From VXYL01 sp965199945 (GTDB lineage Bacteria > Pseudomonadota > Gammaproteobacteria > Pseudomonadales > Azotimanducaceae), in the NCBI GenBank assembly GCA_965199945.1, contig OZ241354.1, forward strand, positions 310,001 through 374,000: DNA of 64,000 nt, written 5' to 3'. The translations under genes were made by a program, and so were the position numbers. Position 1 is the stretch's first letter. Each line of letters begins with the position of its first letter. Below the pieces are notes generated by a model. The model worked only from the letters and a program-made list of their open reading frames with translations, had not been told where the DNA came from and made no database searches. Positions 34,630 through 43,808 of this stretch are shown piece by piece.

Positions 34630-36272
34630 GTCGCCTTGGCCGCATCGTCAAGATTCTGCTGACGGTGCTGCGCCATCGGCTGGACAGGAACGTCGGCCGG
34701 CTGGCCGGGCGACGCTGGTGGTACCGGCTTTGGCCGCTGCGTCTGCTGCCGGCGCCGGCGAAGCCGGATGCCGCGCGCTTGCGCGAGGCGCTGGAGGATC
34801 TTGGCCCGATATTCGTCAAGTTCGGCCAGATTCTCTCCACCCGGCGCGACCTGCTGCCCACCGACTACGCCGACGAGCTGGCCAAGCTGCAGGATCGCGT
34901 GCCGCCGTTCCCAAGCGACGACGCCATCGCCATCGTCGAGCGCAGCCTCGGCGACGGCGTGGAGAGCCTGTTCGCCAGTTTCGAGCGCGAGCCGCTGGCG
35001 TCGGCTTCCCTCGCGCAAGTCCATGGCGCGCGCACCAAGGGCGGCGAAGAGGTGGTGGTGAAGGTGATCCGCCCGGACGTCCACAGCGTCGTCCGCAAGG
35101 ACCTCGCGCTCATCCACACCATCGCCGCGATGCTCGAACGGGTGTCCCGGGAAGCCCGCCGGCTGCGCCTCCAAGCGGTCGTCGCGGACTACGAAACCAC
35201 CATCTTCGACGAGCTGAATCTGCTCAAGGAAGCGGCCAACACGGCGCGCCTGCGCGGCAATTTCGCGGGTTCCGAGCTGCTCTACGCGCCGAAGGTGCAT
35301 TGGCGGCTGTGCGCGGAATCCGTGCTGGTGCTGGAACGGGTGCATGGCATCCCCATCTCGAACATCGCCGCCCTCGAAGACGCCGGCACGAACATGAAGA
35401 CGCTCGCCGAACGCGGCGTGGAGACGTTCTTCACGCAAGTCTTCAAGCACAACTTCTTCCATGCGGACATGCACCCGGGCAACATCTTCGTGGACGCGCG
35501 GGATCCGCAGAATCCTAGCTACATCGCCATCGACTGCGCCATCATCGGCACGCTCACGGAAGCGGACCAGACCTATCTGGCGCGCAACGTCGTGGCGTTC
35601 TTCAACCGCGACTACGAGCGCATCGCGCGGCTGCACGTGGAGTCCGGCTGGGTGCCGCCGGAGACCGACATCGGCGAGTTCCAAGGCGTGATCCGGGCGC
35701 TCTGCGAGCCGCTGTTCCAGCGCCCGCTGAAGGAGATCTCGTTCGGCCACTTCCTGATCGCGCTGTTCCAGACCGCGCGCCGCTTCGACATGGCGGTGCA
35801 GCCGCAGCTGGTGCTGCTGCAGAAGACCCTGCTCAACATCGAGGGCCTCGGCCGGCAGCTCTATCCGGACTTGGACCTGTGGAGCACCGCCAAGCCGTTC
35901 ATGGAGACGTGGATGCGCGAACGCTACGGCGCCAAGGCGTTCTTCAAGTCCCTCGCGGACAACGCGCCGGCGCTGCTTGCCGAACTGCCCCGCCTGCCGG
36001 AGATCGCCGTCGCCGCCATCTACCGCATCGGCGACCTCGACCGCCTCGCGACCACCCAGCGCCAGGCGCTGACGCGCCTCGCCCGCGCCGTCGAAGAACA
36101 GAACAAGCACGCCAAATGGCGCCGCGCCGCCGGCGTAGGCCTGCTGCTCGCCGCCCTGGGCCTGCTCTGGCGACCGCTGATGGGCGCATTGGGCGACGGC
36201 GGCGACTCGGCGTCGATCACCGCCGGCGCCTTGGCCGCCCTCGTCGGCTCGGTGCTAATCGCACGCGGGTGA
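34626..36272 (+). CDS. ubiB: UbiB, atypical kinase/ATPase of ubiquinone synthesis
   Basis: This 548-residue protein starts at GTG, overlapping the ubiJ stop. The family KxGQ motif is in FVKFGQILSTRRDLLP, followed by an A-rich loop (EPLASASLAQVHGA), FFHADMHPGNIFVD (catalytic loop) and AIDCAIIG in place of DFG. Two C-terminal membrane helices (GVGLLLAALGLLWRPLMGAL and the last 20 residues) anchor it. Confidence 0.96.
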   Translation: MSRLGRIVKILLTVLRHRLDRNVGRLAGRRWWYRLWPLRLLPAPAKPDAARLREALEDLGPIFVKFGQILSTRRDLLPTDYADELAKLQDRVPPFPSDDAIAIVERSLGDGVESLFASFEREPLASASLAQVHGARTKGGEEVVVKVIRPDVHSVVRKDLALIHTIAAMLERVSREARRLRLQAVVADYETTIFDELNLLKEAANTARLRGNFAGSELLYAPKVHWRLCAESVLVLERVHGIPISNIAALEDAGTNMKTLAERGVETFFTQVFKHNFFHADMHPGNIFVDARDPQNPSYIAIDCAIIGTLTEADQTYLARNVVAFFNRDYERIARLHVESGWVPPETDIGEFQGVIRALCEPLFQRPLKEISFGHFLIALFQTARRFDMAVQPQLVLLQKTLLNIEGLGRQLYPDLDLWSTAKPFMETWMRERYGAKAFFKSLADNAPALLAELPRLPEIAVAAIYRIGDLDRLATTQRQALTRLARAVEEQNKHAKWRRAAGVGLLLAALGLLWRPLMGALGDGGDSASITAGALAALVGSVLIARG

Positions 36273-36766
36273 ACCGCTCAACGTTGGCGCGGCCGCTCAC
36301 AAACACACCGGCGTTGGCGGCGTTCCGCAGTGCCGCCAGCCTCGGCATTTGGCGCATTCGACCCGCGTGTTCCGCCACCTCAAGTACCGCGGAAGATTAG
36401 CACGCGAGGCGTCTTCGTAGCAGGCTCGGCGGGTCTAACACCTTCGCCCGCCAATGCCGCAACACCTAAGCCATGCGGCGCCTGTCGGGGCTCACCGACC
36501 TTCTAGACAACTACTGGTCAGGCAGCCATGTCGGGGGACCATAGCAGCCCTGGGCGGAGTTTTCATCCTAGGAAGACCGACCCGGACGGGGTTGTTCGCA
36601 GCAGTCGGGCGCTTCCTTGGCGCTGCGGGGGGCGGTCGTGCGAGTCGAGGCGCAGCGGAGTTCCCGCGCCGCGCAGGGAGCGTGTCTCGAAGGCAGGCTG
36701 CCGCCTTGCGCCGCAGCCGTTCGAACCGCTCCCGGCGCGGCGCGGGGGCGGAGCGGGTCTTCCCGC
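36273..36766. other. noncoding stretch between ubiB and the transposase
   Basis: These 494 bases show no frame with gene-like codon use. They probably contain the terminator of the ubi operon and the outer end of the insertion element, but no inverted repeat matching the sequence beyond the transposase start could be found by eye. Confidence 0.5.
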
Positions 36767-37735
36767 TCAGGCGGCCTCGGCGGGCGTCTTCATCCCCAGC
36801 GCGCGGTGCGGACGCCAGTTGTTGTAGTAGTCGAGCCAGGCGGACTGGCTCTCGTTCAGCGCCGCGCAGGTCACCTCCCCGCGGTGCTGGCTCCAGCACT
36901 CGATCCGCTCGGAACGGTTGGCCCGCTCGACCATGCCGTTCAGTTCCGGGGAGCGCGGCGGCAGCACCTTCAAGGGCAGCTCCAGCGCCGCGCACTCCTC
37001 CTCGAAGGCGCCCATGAACTCCGAGCCGCCGTCCACCTGCAAGCGCTCCGGCGACAGCTTCCCGACGACCTCGCGCAGGAACGACCGCGCCACCCCGGAG
37101 GTCGCCCGCGAGTACACCCTGGCGTGCTGGCGGCGCGTCCGCGGGCACACCGCGCGGAACGACTTGAACTCCTTGCCGTCCATCCTCAGCGTCATGTGGT
37201 CCGCCTGCACGCCGCGGTGCCAGTCGTCCCGCGTCCACCGCTTGGCGTGCGAGTCCTTGAAGTCCCGCCGCCGCGCCGCCCGGGCGCGCCCTTCGCAGAA
37301 CGAGCAGGGCCGCACCCGCCGGGACGCCACGCCCCAGGCCAGGATGCGCCCCACCGTGGCCGTCGACAGCGCCCGCCGCGGGTGCCGCCTGGCCAGCTCG
37401 ACGGCCACCCGCGCCTTGCCCGCCCACGGCATCGCGCGGCGAACGTCCAGCACCCGCTCCGCGTCGGCCATCGTCCACTGCCGGCCGGCGTGGCGCAGCG
37501 GGCGGCTGCTGCGCGGAACGAGGCCGGCCACGCCGCCTTCCTTCAAGCGCCGGCGCCACTCGTAGTACGTCGCCCGCGACACTCCGAACGTCCGGCACGC
37601 CGCCTCCGCCGGGAAGCGCTCCCGCATCTCCTCGATCCCTTCCACGATCCACAGCCGGCGCCGCGCTTCCTCGTTGTCCGTCCCGTCCACCCGGACCCGC
37701 CGGTAGAACGCCCTGTCCTGTGCGAACATCCGCAT
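36767..37735 (-). mobile_element. IS481/IS3-like transposase (rve DDE integrase)
   Basis: This intact 322-residue transposase has an N-terminal helix-turn-helix (ACRTFGVSRATYYEWRRRLKEGG). Its catalytic core reads ADHMTLRMDG (first Asp), VDGGSEFMGA (second Asp) and LPPRSPELNGMVERANRSE (Glu), ending in YNNWRPHRALGMKTPAEA. It is encoded in a single frame without a frameshifted first ORF, which favours an IS481-like type. Terminal inverted repeats and target duplication were not found by eye, so the element's limits are unknown. It sits where tatABC often follows ubiB. Confidence 0.85.
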
Positions 37736-37912
37736 GTTCGGTCTCCCATGTCAGTCAAACCATAGGCTACCGAACCGCCGCCCCCGGGGAACCTCCCTTG
37801 GGGGCGGCGACTGTCCAGAAGGTGCTGAGCCCGCACAGCGCCGTGCAAACCACATTCCATGCGTTCACAATGGCGCCGTTGCGACGCTGACGGAAGAACG
37901 GGAGGGCGAGAC

Positions 37913-39724
37913 GTGAAGAGCGAGAGGATTGGACATTCGGCGCGGTGGCTGCCAGCCGCGGCATGGCGGGCGGCCATGCTGGCGGGCGGCTTCGTCGCCG
38001 TGCTGCTCGGCGGCTGCGCGCCGCCGCAAGAGGACGCGAGCGCGCCGAGCGCCGACGACGCGCCGGCACCGGCGGCCGAGGTACACGTCGGCGAAGTGGT
38101 GGCCACGGGCTCGGGCGACGTGCGGGGCGCGTACACGGACGACAACGCGGTGGTCGCGTTCAAGGGCATTCCCTTTGCCGCGCCGCCGGTGGGCGATCTG
38201 CGCTGGGCGCCGCCGACGGCGCCGGCGGCGTGGGAGGGGGAGCGCGATGCCACGGCCTATTCGGATGCCTGCCTGCAGGTGCAGTCCGAGGAAGGCTTCT
38301 ACGCGCAAGGGCCGATGCCGCTCAGCGAGGACTGCCTGTACTTGAACGTCTGGGCGCCGAGCGGCGCGGTGGACGCGAAGGCGCCGGTGATGGTGTGGAT
38401 TCACGGCGGCGCGTTCGTCGCCGGCACCGGCAATTCGCCGCTCTACGACGGCACGGCGCTGGCGCGCAAGGGCGTCGTGCTGGTTTCCATCAACTACCGG
38501 CTGGGCCTGTTCGGCTTCTTCGCCCATCCGGCGCTTTCCGCCGAGTCGCCCAAGGGCGCTTCCGGCAACCAGGGCTTGAGGGATCAGATCATGGCCTTGG
38601 AGTGGGTGCGCGACAACATCGCGGCGTTCGGCGGCGACCCCGGCAACGTCACCATCTTCGGCGAATCGGCCGGCAGCATGAGCGTCTGCTATCTGGCCTC
38701 GAGCCCGGTGGCGAAGGGGCTGTTCCAGAAGGCCATCGGGCAATCCGGCGGCTGCTTCGCCAAGCACGTGTCGCTCACCAGCGACGAAGGCGTGGCGCCG
38801 GACGCGGCGCTGCCCAATCAGCTCTCCGGCTCCGGGCACGCCATCGGCTTGGCGCTCGCCACGGCGCTCGGCGTCGACGGCGAAGGGCTGGAGGCAATCG
38901 CCGCGCTGCGGCAACTCGACGGGGCAGGGATGCTGGCGACGTTGACCGAGGCGGAGGTGGGCGCGCCTTGGCGCTCCATCTTCGTCGACGGCGATTTGTT
39001 CCCAGACCAGATGCGCCGCTTGGCCGAAGGCGGCCTGGCCGGCGAGGTGGACGTGCTGGTCGGTTCCACCGCGGACGAAGGCACGACGCTGTTCATGGGG
39101 ATGCCGACGCCGAGCTACGACGAGTGGGCGGAACAGGTGCGCCAGAGCATGGGCGAACACGGCGACGCGTTCGTGGAGGCGTACAGCGAAGACGCCATGC
39201 AGTCCACCGCGACGGCGCAGCAGCAGATGATCTCCGACGGGCTGTTCGCCTGGGAGATGCGCACTTGGGCGCAGCTCGCCACCGCAGCTGGGCGCGGCGC
39301 CTGGCTCTACGTCTTCGACCATGCGCCGTTCGTGCCCGAGTACGGACGCAGCCTCGGCGCTTTCCATGCGGGGGAGATCATCTACGTGTTCGGCAACGCG
39401 TCGCCCTTTGGGGCGGCGGAGGAGGATGCGCCGGCCAGCGCTGGGGAAGGGGCTGGCGAAGAGGCAGGGCAAGCGCAGGGCGATGCGGGCGACGATGCGC
39501 CGGCCGAAGCGCCGTGGGAGGCGGTGGACGACCGGGTGGTCGAGACGACGCAGGGGTATTGGGTCAACTTCGCCAGGAGCGGCGATCCGAACGGCCCCGG
39601 GCTTCCGACGTGGCCGCGCTACGACGAGCAGGACATCGCCATGGAGATCTCCGCCGAGCCGGCCCAAAGACCCAACTTCCGCAAGGCGAAACTCGACCTG
39701 CACGACAAGGTCGGCAGCTTCTAG
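37913..39724 (+). CDS. type B carboxylesterase, lipoprotein
   Basis: This 603-residue esterase starts at GTG after GGGAGG. It has a lipobox (VLLGGC) and then the COesterase domain: FKGIPFAAPPVGDLRW, SEDCLYLNVWAP, the oxyanion GGAF, and the nucleophile elbow FGESAGS. A C-terminal histidine block lies in LGAFHAGEI. An Ala/Glu/Gly/Asp-rich insertion (about residues 500-540) interrupts the region just before EAVDDRVVETTQGYWVNFAR. It is probably anchored in the periplasm or outer membrane and hydrolyses esters of unknown identity. Confidence 0.9.
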   Translation: MKSERIGHSARWLPAAAWRAAMLAGGFVAVLLGGCAPPQEDASAPSADDAPAPAAEVHVGEVVATGSGDVRGAYTDDNAVVAFKGIPFAAPPVGDLRWAPPTAPAAWEGERDATAYSDACLQVQSEEGFYAQGPMPLSEDCLYLNVWAPSGAVDAKAPVMVWIHGGAFVAGTGNSPLYDGTALARKGVVLVSINYRLGLFGFFAHPALSAESPKGASGNQGLRDQIMALEWVRDNIAAFGGDPGNVTIFGESAGSMSVCYLASSPVAKGLFQKAIGQSGGCFAKHVSLTSDEGVAPDAALPNQLSGSGHAIGLALATALGVDGEGLEAIAALRQLDGAGMLATLTEAEVGAPWRSIFVDGDLFPDQMRRLAEGGLAGEVDVLVGSTADEGTTLFMGMPTPSYDEWAEQVRQSMGEHGDAFVEAYSEDAMQSTATAQQQMISDGLFAWEMRTWAQLATAAGRGAWLYVFDHAPFVPEYGRSLGAFHAGEIIYVFGNASPFGAAEEDAPASAGEGAGEEAGQAQGDAGDDAPAEAPWEAVDDRVVETTQGYWVNFARSGDPNGPGLPTWPRYDEQDIAMEISAEPAQRPNFRKAKLDLHDKVGSF

Positions 39725-39763
39725 GGGGCTCTTCGAGAGGGGCGCGCGCAGGGGCGACGGCTT

Positions 39764-40939
39764 GTGCTGCGCGCGCTGGCCGTCGCCGGCTACCGCTCGC
39801 TGCGCGACCTGGTGGTGCCGCTGGGGCGGCTGAACGTCGTCACCGGCGCCAACGGCAGCGGCAAGTCGAACCTGTACCGCGCCCTGCGGCTGCTGTCGCA
39901 GACGGCCTTCGGCAGCGCCATCGAGTCGCTGGCGGCCGAAGGCGGCATCCAGTCGGCGCTGTGGGCGGGGCCGGAGCAGCTGTCGCGGGCCGTGAAGCGC
40001 GGCGACTATGCGGTGCAGGGCGGCCCGCGGCGCAAGCCGGTGAGCTTGCGGCTCGGCTTCGCCGGCGACGACTTCAGCTACGCCATCGACTACGGGCTGC
40101 CGACACCGGTGCCGCGCACGATGTTCGGCAAGGATCCGGAGATCAAGCGCGAAGCGATCTGGCACGGGCCGGTCTGGCACGAGCGCCGCGCCGTGGTGGA
40201 TCGGCGCGGCGGCGTGGTGCGGGCCCGGGACGAGAGCGGCGCCTGGCAAGTCGCCGAGAGCCATCTGCCGAGCTTCGACAGCATGTTCTCCCGGGCTTTC
40301 TCGCGCGCCGGCCCGCGTGCCGCGCCGGAAGCGCTGGCGCTGCGCGAGGAGGTGCGCTCCTGGCGCTTCTACGATTCCATGCGCAGCGACTCGGCGTCGC
40401 CGGCGCGGGTGCCGCAGATCGGCACGCGCACGCCGGTGCTGGCGCACGACGGACGCGATTTGGCGGCGGCATGGCGCACGATCATGGAAATCGGCAACAG
40501 CGATCTTCTGGACGAAGCGATTGCCGATGCGTTTCCGGGCGCGACGGTGGAGGTGCTCGAGGAAGGCGGCCGCTTCGCCCTGGAGTTTCGCCAGCATGGG
40601 CTGCTGCGGCCGCTCTCCCAGGCCGAGCTCTCGGACGGCACGCTGCGCTATCTGCTGTGGATCGCCGCCCTGCTCACGCCGCGTCCGCCGCCGCTGATGG
40701 TGCTGAACGAACCGGAGACCAGCCTGCATCCGCAACTGCTGCCGGCGCTCGGACGCCTGATGCGCCGCTGCGCGGAAGACACCCAGCTGTGGGTGACGTC
40801 CCACGCGGAGAGCCTGGTGCAGGCGCTCGTCGCCGCCGAAGACGCCAACCACCTGCAACTGCACAAGACGTTCGGCGAGACCCAAGTGTGCGGGCTGGAC
40901 TCGGTTGACGCGCCGCCTTGGCGCTGGCCGGCGCGGTGA
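39764..40939 (+). CDS. AAA_21 (OLD-like, no TOPRIM) ATPase
   Basis: This 391-residue protein has VAGYRSLRDL at the start, Walker A (GANGSGKS) at 28-35, a signature LSDGTLRYLLW, and Walker B MVLNEPETSLHPQLL near residue 311. It then has LWVTSHAESL. The usual Walker B Asp-Glu reads Asn-Glu. It belongs to the single-domain SMC-like ATPases common in defence islands and elsewhere. It follows the esterase by 39 bases, but no functional link is apparent and no nuclease partner adjoins it. Confidence 0.8.
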   Translation: MLRALAVAGYRSLRDLVVPLGRLNVVTGANGSGKSNLYRALRLLSQTAFGSAIESLAAEGGIQSALWAGPEQLSRAVKRGDYAVQGGPRRKPVSLRLGFAGDDFSYAIDYGLPTPVPRTMFGKDPEIKREAIWHGPVWHERRAVVDRRGGVVRARDESGAWQVAESHLPSFDSMFSRAFSRAGPRAAPEALALREEVRSWRFYDSMRSDSASPARVPQIGTRTPVLAHDGRDLAAAWRTIMEIGNSDLLDEAIADAFPGATVEVLEEGGRFALEFRQHGLLRPLSQAELSDGTLRYLLWIAALLTPRPPPLMVLNEPETSLHPQLLPALGRLMRRCAEDTQLWVTSHAESLVQALVAAEDANHLQLHKTFGETQVCGLDSVDAPPWRWPAR

Positions 40940-40973
40940 GCCTTTAGCTGGGCCGCTCCTCGGAAGAAGGGCC

Positions 40974-41831
40974 TCAGCCGGGCGCCTCGGCGAATCCCGG
41001 CAACGTCTCGTCCAGCGTCGCCCACGCGGCTTTCGACTCGGTGAAGATGTTCAAGGCCGGGCGGGCGCCGGGGTCGTCGTCCAGCGCGCCGGCGGGAATC
41101 TGCATCAAGTCTTCGTCCTTGTGGCGTTGCCGCGCCACCTGCGAACCGCACTTGGCGCAGAAGGCCGTGCCCTTCACGCGCGCTTCCGGCATCTTGTAGT
41201 TCACCACCTGCGCTTCGCCGGAAGTCCAGCGGAAGGCGTTCTTCGGCACCATCACCATGGTGGCGTAGGCGGCGCTCATCGCCCGCCGGCAGCGCGAGCA
41301 GTGGCAGTTGAGCATCCGCTGCGGCGCGCCGTCGAACTCGAAGGCGACGTCGCCGCACAGGCAGCTGCCGCCGGTCGCGCCGGGCGTGGCGGCGGTGCGC
41401 TTCGGGAAGTCGACCGCCGCGGCGTCCGGGCCGAAGGCCGGGGGATACTCTTCGTGGCGCGGCAGGTCGTCGGCGATGCGGTGCCAGGGCGCCTTCGAGC
41501 CGACGAAGAAATGTAGTTCGGGCGCGGCGTTCGGATCATCGGCGACGTTGCCCATCGGCACCAGCGCGAAGGGGCCGCCGGGCGGGCAGGCCGGCACGCC
41601 GGAGCCGCAGCGCGGGCAGAAGTTCCGCCAGCCGCGCGCCGAGGACTTGAAGCGAACGACATCGCCGTCGCCCCGCAGCCAGCGGAAGTCGCTTGGCGCG
41701 GCAATGCCGAACGTGGCGAATGCGGCGCCGTGGAACTTGCGGCACATGGAACAGTGGCAATTGCCCATCTCCGTCACCGGCCCGGCGATCTCGAATGCGA
41801 CATCGCCGCAGAGGCAGCTTCCAGACAGCAT
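40974..41831 (-). CDS. tandem GFA/CENP-V-type zinc-binding protein
   Basis: This 285-residue protein is built of two complete GFA domains. The first has GSCLCGDVAFEI, NCHCSMCRK and CPRCGSG. The second has GSCLCGDVAFEF, NCHCSRCRR and CAKCGSQ, both with the zinc cysteines intact. Single-domain relatives are about 130 residues, so this is an internal duplication or fusion. Some relatives act on S-hydroxymethyl-glutathione, but function is usually unknown. An AAGGAG lies eight bases before ATG 41831. Confidence 0.88.
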   Translation of the reverse strand: MLSGSCLCGDVAFEIAGPVTEMGNCHCSMCRKFHGAAFATFGIAAPSDFRWLRGDGDVVRFKSSARGWRNFCPRCGSGVPACPPGGPFALVPMGNVADDPNAAPELHFFVGSKAPWHRIADDLPRHEEYPPAFGPDAAAVDFPKRTAATPGATGGSCLCGDVAFEFDGAPQRMLNCHCSRCRRAMSAAYATMVMVPKNAFRWTSGEAQVVNYKMPEARVKGTAFCAKCGSQVARQRHKDEDLMQIPAGALDDDPGARPALNIFTESKAAWATLDETLPGFAEAPG

Positions 41832-41890
41832 GTGTGAAACTCCTTGAAGGCTCGAACTGTTTCGTTGGATGCGCGCGCCCGCAACCGTGC

Positions 41891-42679
41891 TCAAGGGCTG
41901 GGCAGCAGGGCGACGATCCGCAGCGGGCCGCCGCTGCCGCCCTTGATCTTCATGGGCAGGGCGACGACGTGCGCGCCCCACTCGGGCAGGCGGGACAGAT
42001 TGGCCACGTTCTCGAACACCGGCACGTCGTGCGCCGCCAAGACGCGGTGCGTCTCGAACAGCCGCGATTGGCCGAAGTCGATGCTGGCGGTGTCGATGCC
42101 GACGGCGCCCACCGTGCGCTCGACCAGCCACTCGGCCGCGGCGCGATGCAGGCCGGGAAAGCGCAGCTTAGCCACCGTGGCCGGGCCGCGCTCGGCGGTG
42201 CCCAGGTAGCGCTCGGCATCCGGCCAGTAGCGGCCGTAGCCGGTGCGGATCAACACGATCGCGCCGGCCGGCAGCCGCCCGTGGCGCGCTTCCCAACGCT
42301 CGAAGGCGGCGACGGGGACCTGATGGTCTGGATCAGCCAACGCGCCGGCCGTCGCATCGACCACGGCGGTGGGGCCGATCAGGCGCTCGAGGGGGATTTG
42401 CGCCACCCCGTGGCGGCCTTCGGCGAAGTGGCGCGGCGCGTCGATGTGCGTGCCGCCGTGTTCCGCGCTGCAAAAGGTGTTGGCTTCGTACCAAAAGCCG
42501 CCGGCGGCGGGCCCGGCGCTCGCCGCGCGCAGCTCGAATCCGGGGGCGGTGGGCCAGTAGATGGTGTCTTGGGAGTAGTCGTAGGACAGATCGACCCACT
42601 CGCCGCCAAGCCCATCTGCCGCCGCGGCGCCAGCGTGGAGCAGCAGGCCGACGAACAGCGCTTGCGAGGGCTTGTCCAT
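41891..42679 (-). CDS. cyclase-family (kynurenine formamidase-like) hydrolase
   Basis: This 262-residue protein has a signal peptide (ALFVGLLLHAGAAAADG). It carries the metal-binding HGGTHIDAPRHF motif and GIDTASIDFG, the marks of the cyclase family that includes kynurenine formamidase. Export is unusual for the formamidase itself, so another ester or amide substrate is likely. Confidence 0.82.
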   Translation of the reverse strand: MDKPSQALFVGLLLHAGAAAADGLGGEWVDLSYDYSQDTIYWPTAPGFELRAASAGPAAGGFWYEANTFCSAEHGGTHIDAPRHFAEGRHGVAQIPLERLIGPTAVVDATAGALADPDHQVPVAAFERWEARHGRLPAGAIVLIRTGYGRYWPDAERYLGTAERGPATVAKLRFPGLHRAAAEWLVERTVGAVGIDTASIDFGQSRLFETHRVLAAHDVPVFENVANLSRLPEWGAHVVALPMKIKGGSGGPLRIVALLPSP

Positions 42680-42761
42680 TAGGCCCGCGACTATACCCCT
42701 GCCTTGATTGGACGGACACGCGCACCCAAACTTGGAACGTAAGCGTTGTGGAAGGCGAGCG

Positions 42762-43790
42762 ATGCATCCGGGCGCCGACAGAGCGAATGCGCGAAGCCGC
42801 TCGTGGCGCGGGTGTCGTGCGCATCGTCGCCTGCGCCGTCTCGCCAGCGCGACGTTGGCGGGTGTTCTGGCGATTGCGGCATCGGCCTACGAAACCGACC
42901 CCTACACCAAGCGCGACATCGACATCGCCGACAGCCTGGGCGTTCTCGATGCCAAGGTGAACGATGCGCTGGACGAGATCGCGGCGTCCTGGGCGCGTCG
43001 CGCCGATACGCAGCGCGAGACGGACTTGATTCTCGCCGTGTACCGCAAGCTCGGCGGCATCCACTGGGTGGACAAGCTGGAGCGCTGGGCCCGGGAGGTG
43101 CCGGACGTGGCGAAGATCCCGGTTTCCCGGGACGAATCCTTCGTGGGGGACTTCCCGCTGCACGCCGGCCGCGTGGCGGCGGTGTTCGGCTTCGGCCCGA
43201 CCATCAGGCTCGGCGGCGTCTACGTCGGCACCGACAAGATCGGCCACTTCTTCTCCCAAGGGCGCAAGTTCTACAAGCGCTTCCGGCGCTACGGCGACGA
43301 AGCGGCGGCGGCGCGCTGGTCGGCGGTGACGGAGACGGGGCTGTTCGGGCGGCTGACCACCGGCGTGCGCTCCAACGCCGATCTCGTGGCCAACTACGAG
43401 GGCTACCTGTTCTACCGCGGCCTGCTGCACGACGGGGTGGTGCAGGACAAGCCGGCGCTCTTTCGCTGGCGCGACGGGCGTCCGCAGCGGCAGCGGCGCT
43501 TCACCTGGGCCGATCACGTCAACGCTTTCTGGGACGAAGCCTTGAACCCGAACGTCTACAACGCCACGCTGCTGCGCTTGGCCCAGCAGCGCCTGTTGAC
43601 GTTGTGCGACGACTTCCTGGCGCGTCCCGAACGCTACCGCGTTCCCGATGCCGCCGCGCTGCTCGACCGCTACCGCCATGTCGGCGTCGAGGACACGCAA
43701 TGGCTCGCGCCCACCGCCTTCCTCGGCGCCAATTGCGCCGCGCCGGAAGCGCATCGTCGTCGACCCTCGGTTGACGACGGGAACGGCTGA
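42762..43790 (+). CDS. conserved hypothetical secreted protein
   Basis: The start at ATG 42762 gives 342 residues with a basic N-terminus followed by a signal-like segment (LASATLAGVLAIAASA). The most distinctive part is VYVGTDKIGHFFSQGRKFYKRF, with a conserved-looking D-K-x-x-H-F that recalls small membrane-associated families such as YfiM. Further aromatic-rich blocks follow (YEGYLFYRGLLHDG). I do not recognise the family. It is transcribed away from the cyclase gene, leaving about 80 bases for both promoters. Confidence 0.6.
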   Translation: MHPGADRANARSRSWRGCRAHRRLRRLASATLAGVLAIAASAYETDPYTKRDIDIADSLGVLDAKVNDALDEIAASWARRADTQRETDLILAVYRKLGGIHWVDKLERWAREVPDVAKIPVSRDESFVGDFPLHAGRVAAVFGFGPTIRLGGVYVGTDKIGHFFSQGRKFYKRFRRYGDEAAAARWSAVTETGLFGRLTTGVRSNADLVANYEGYLFYRGLLHDGVVQDKPALFRWRDGRPQRQRRFTWADHVNAFWDEALNPNVYNATLLRLAQQRLLTLCDDFLARPERYRVPDAAALLDRYRHVGVEDTQWLAPTAFLGANCAAPEAHRRRPSVDDGNG

Positions 43791-43808
43791 CGGCGACTTT
43801 CGACAACG

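Noticed and set aside
36536..37800. Terminal inverted repeats of the insertion element
   Set aside because: I compared sequence beyond both ends of the transposase by eye and found no convincing inverted match, so no boundaries are given.
37865..40885. 1006-residue minus-strand open frame
   Set aside because: It is antisense to the esterase and AAA ATPase, which have clear family motifs. Its product is His/Arg/Gln-rich low complexity, as expected for an antisense frame in GC-rich DNA.
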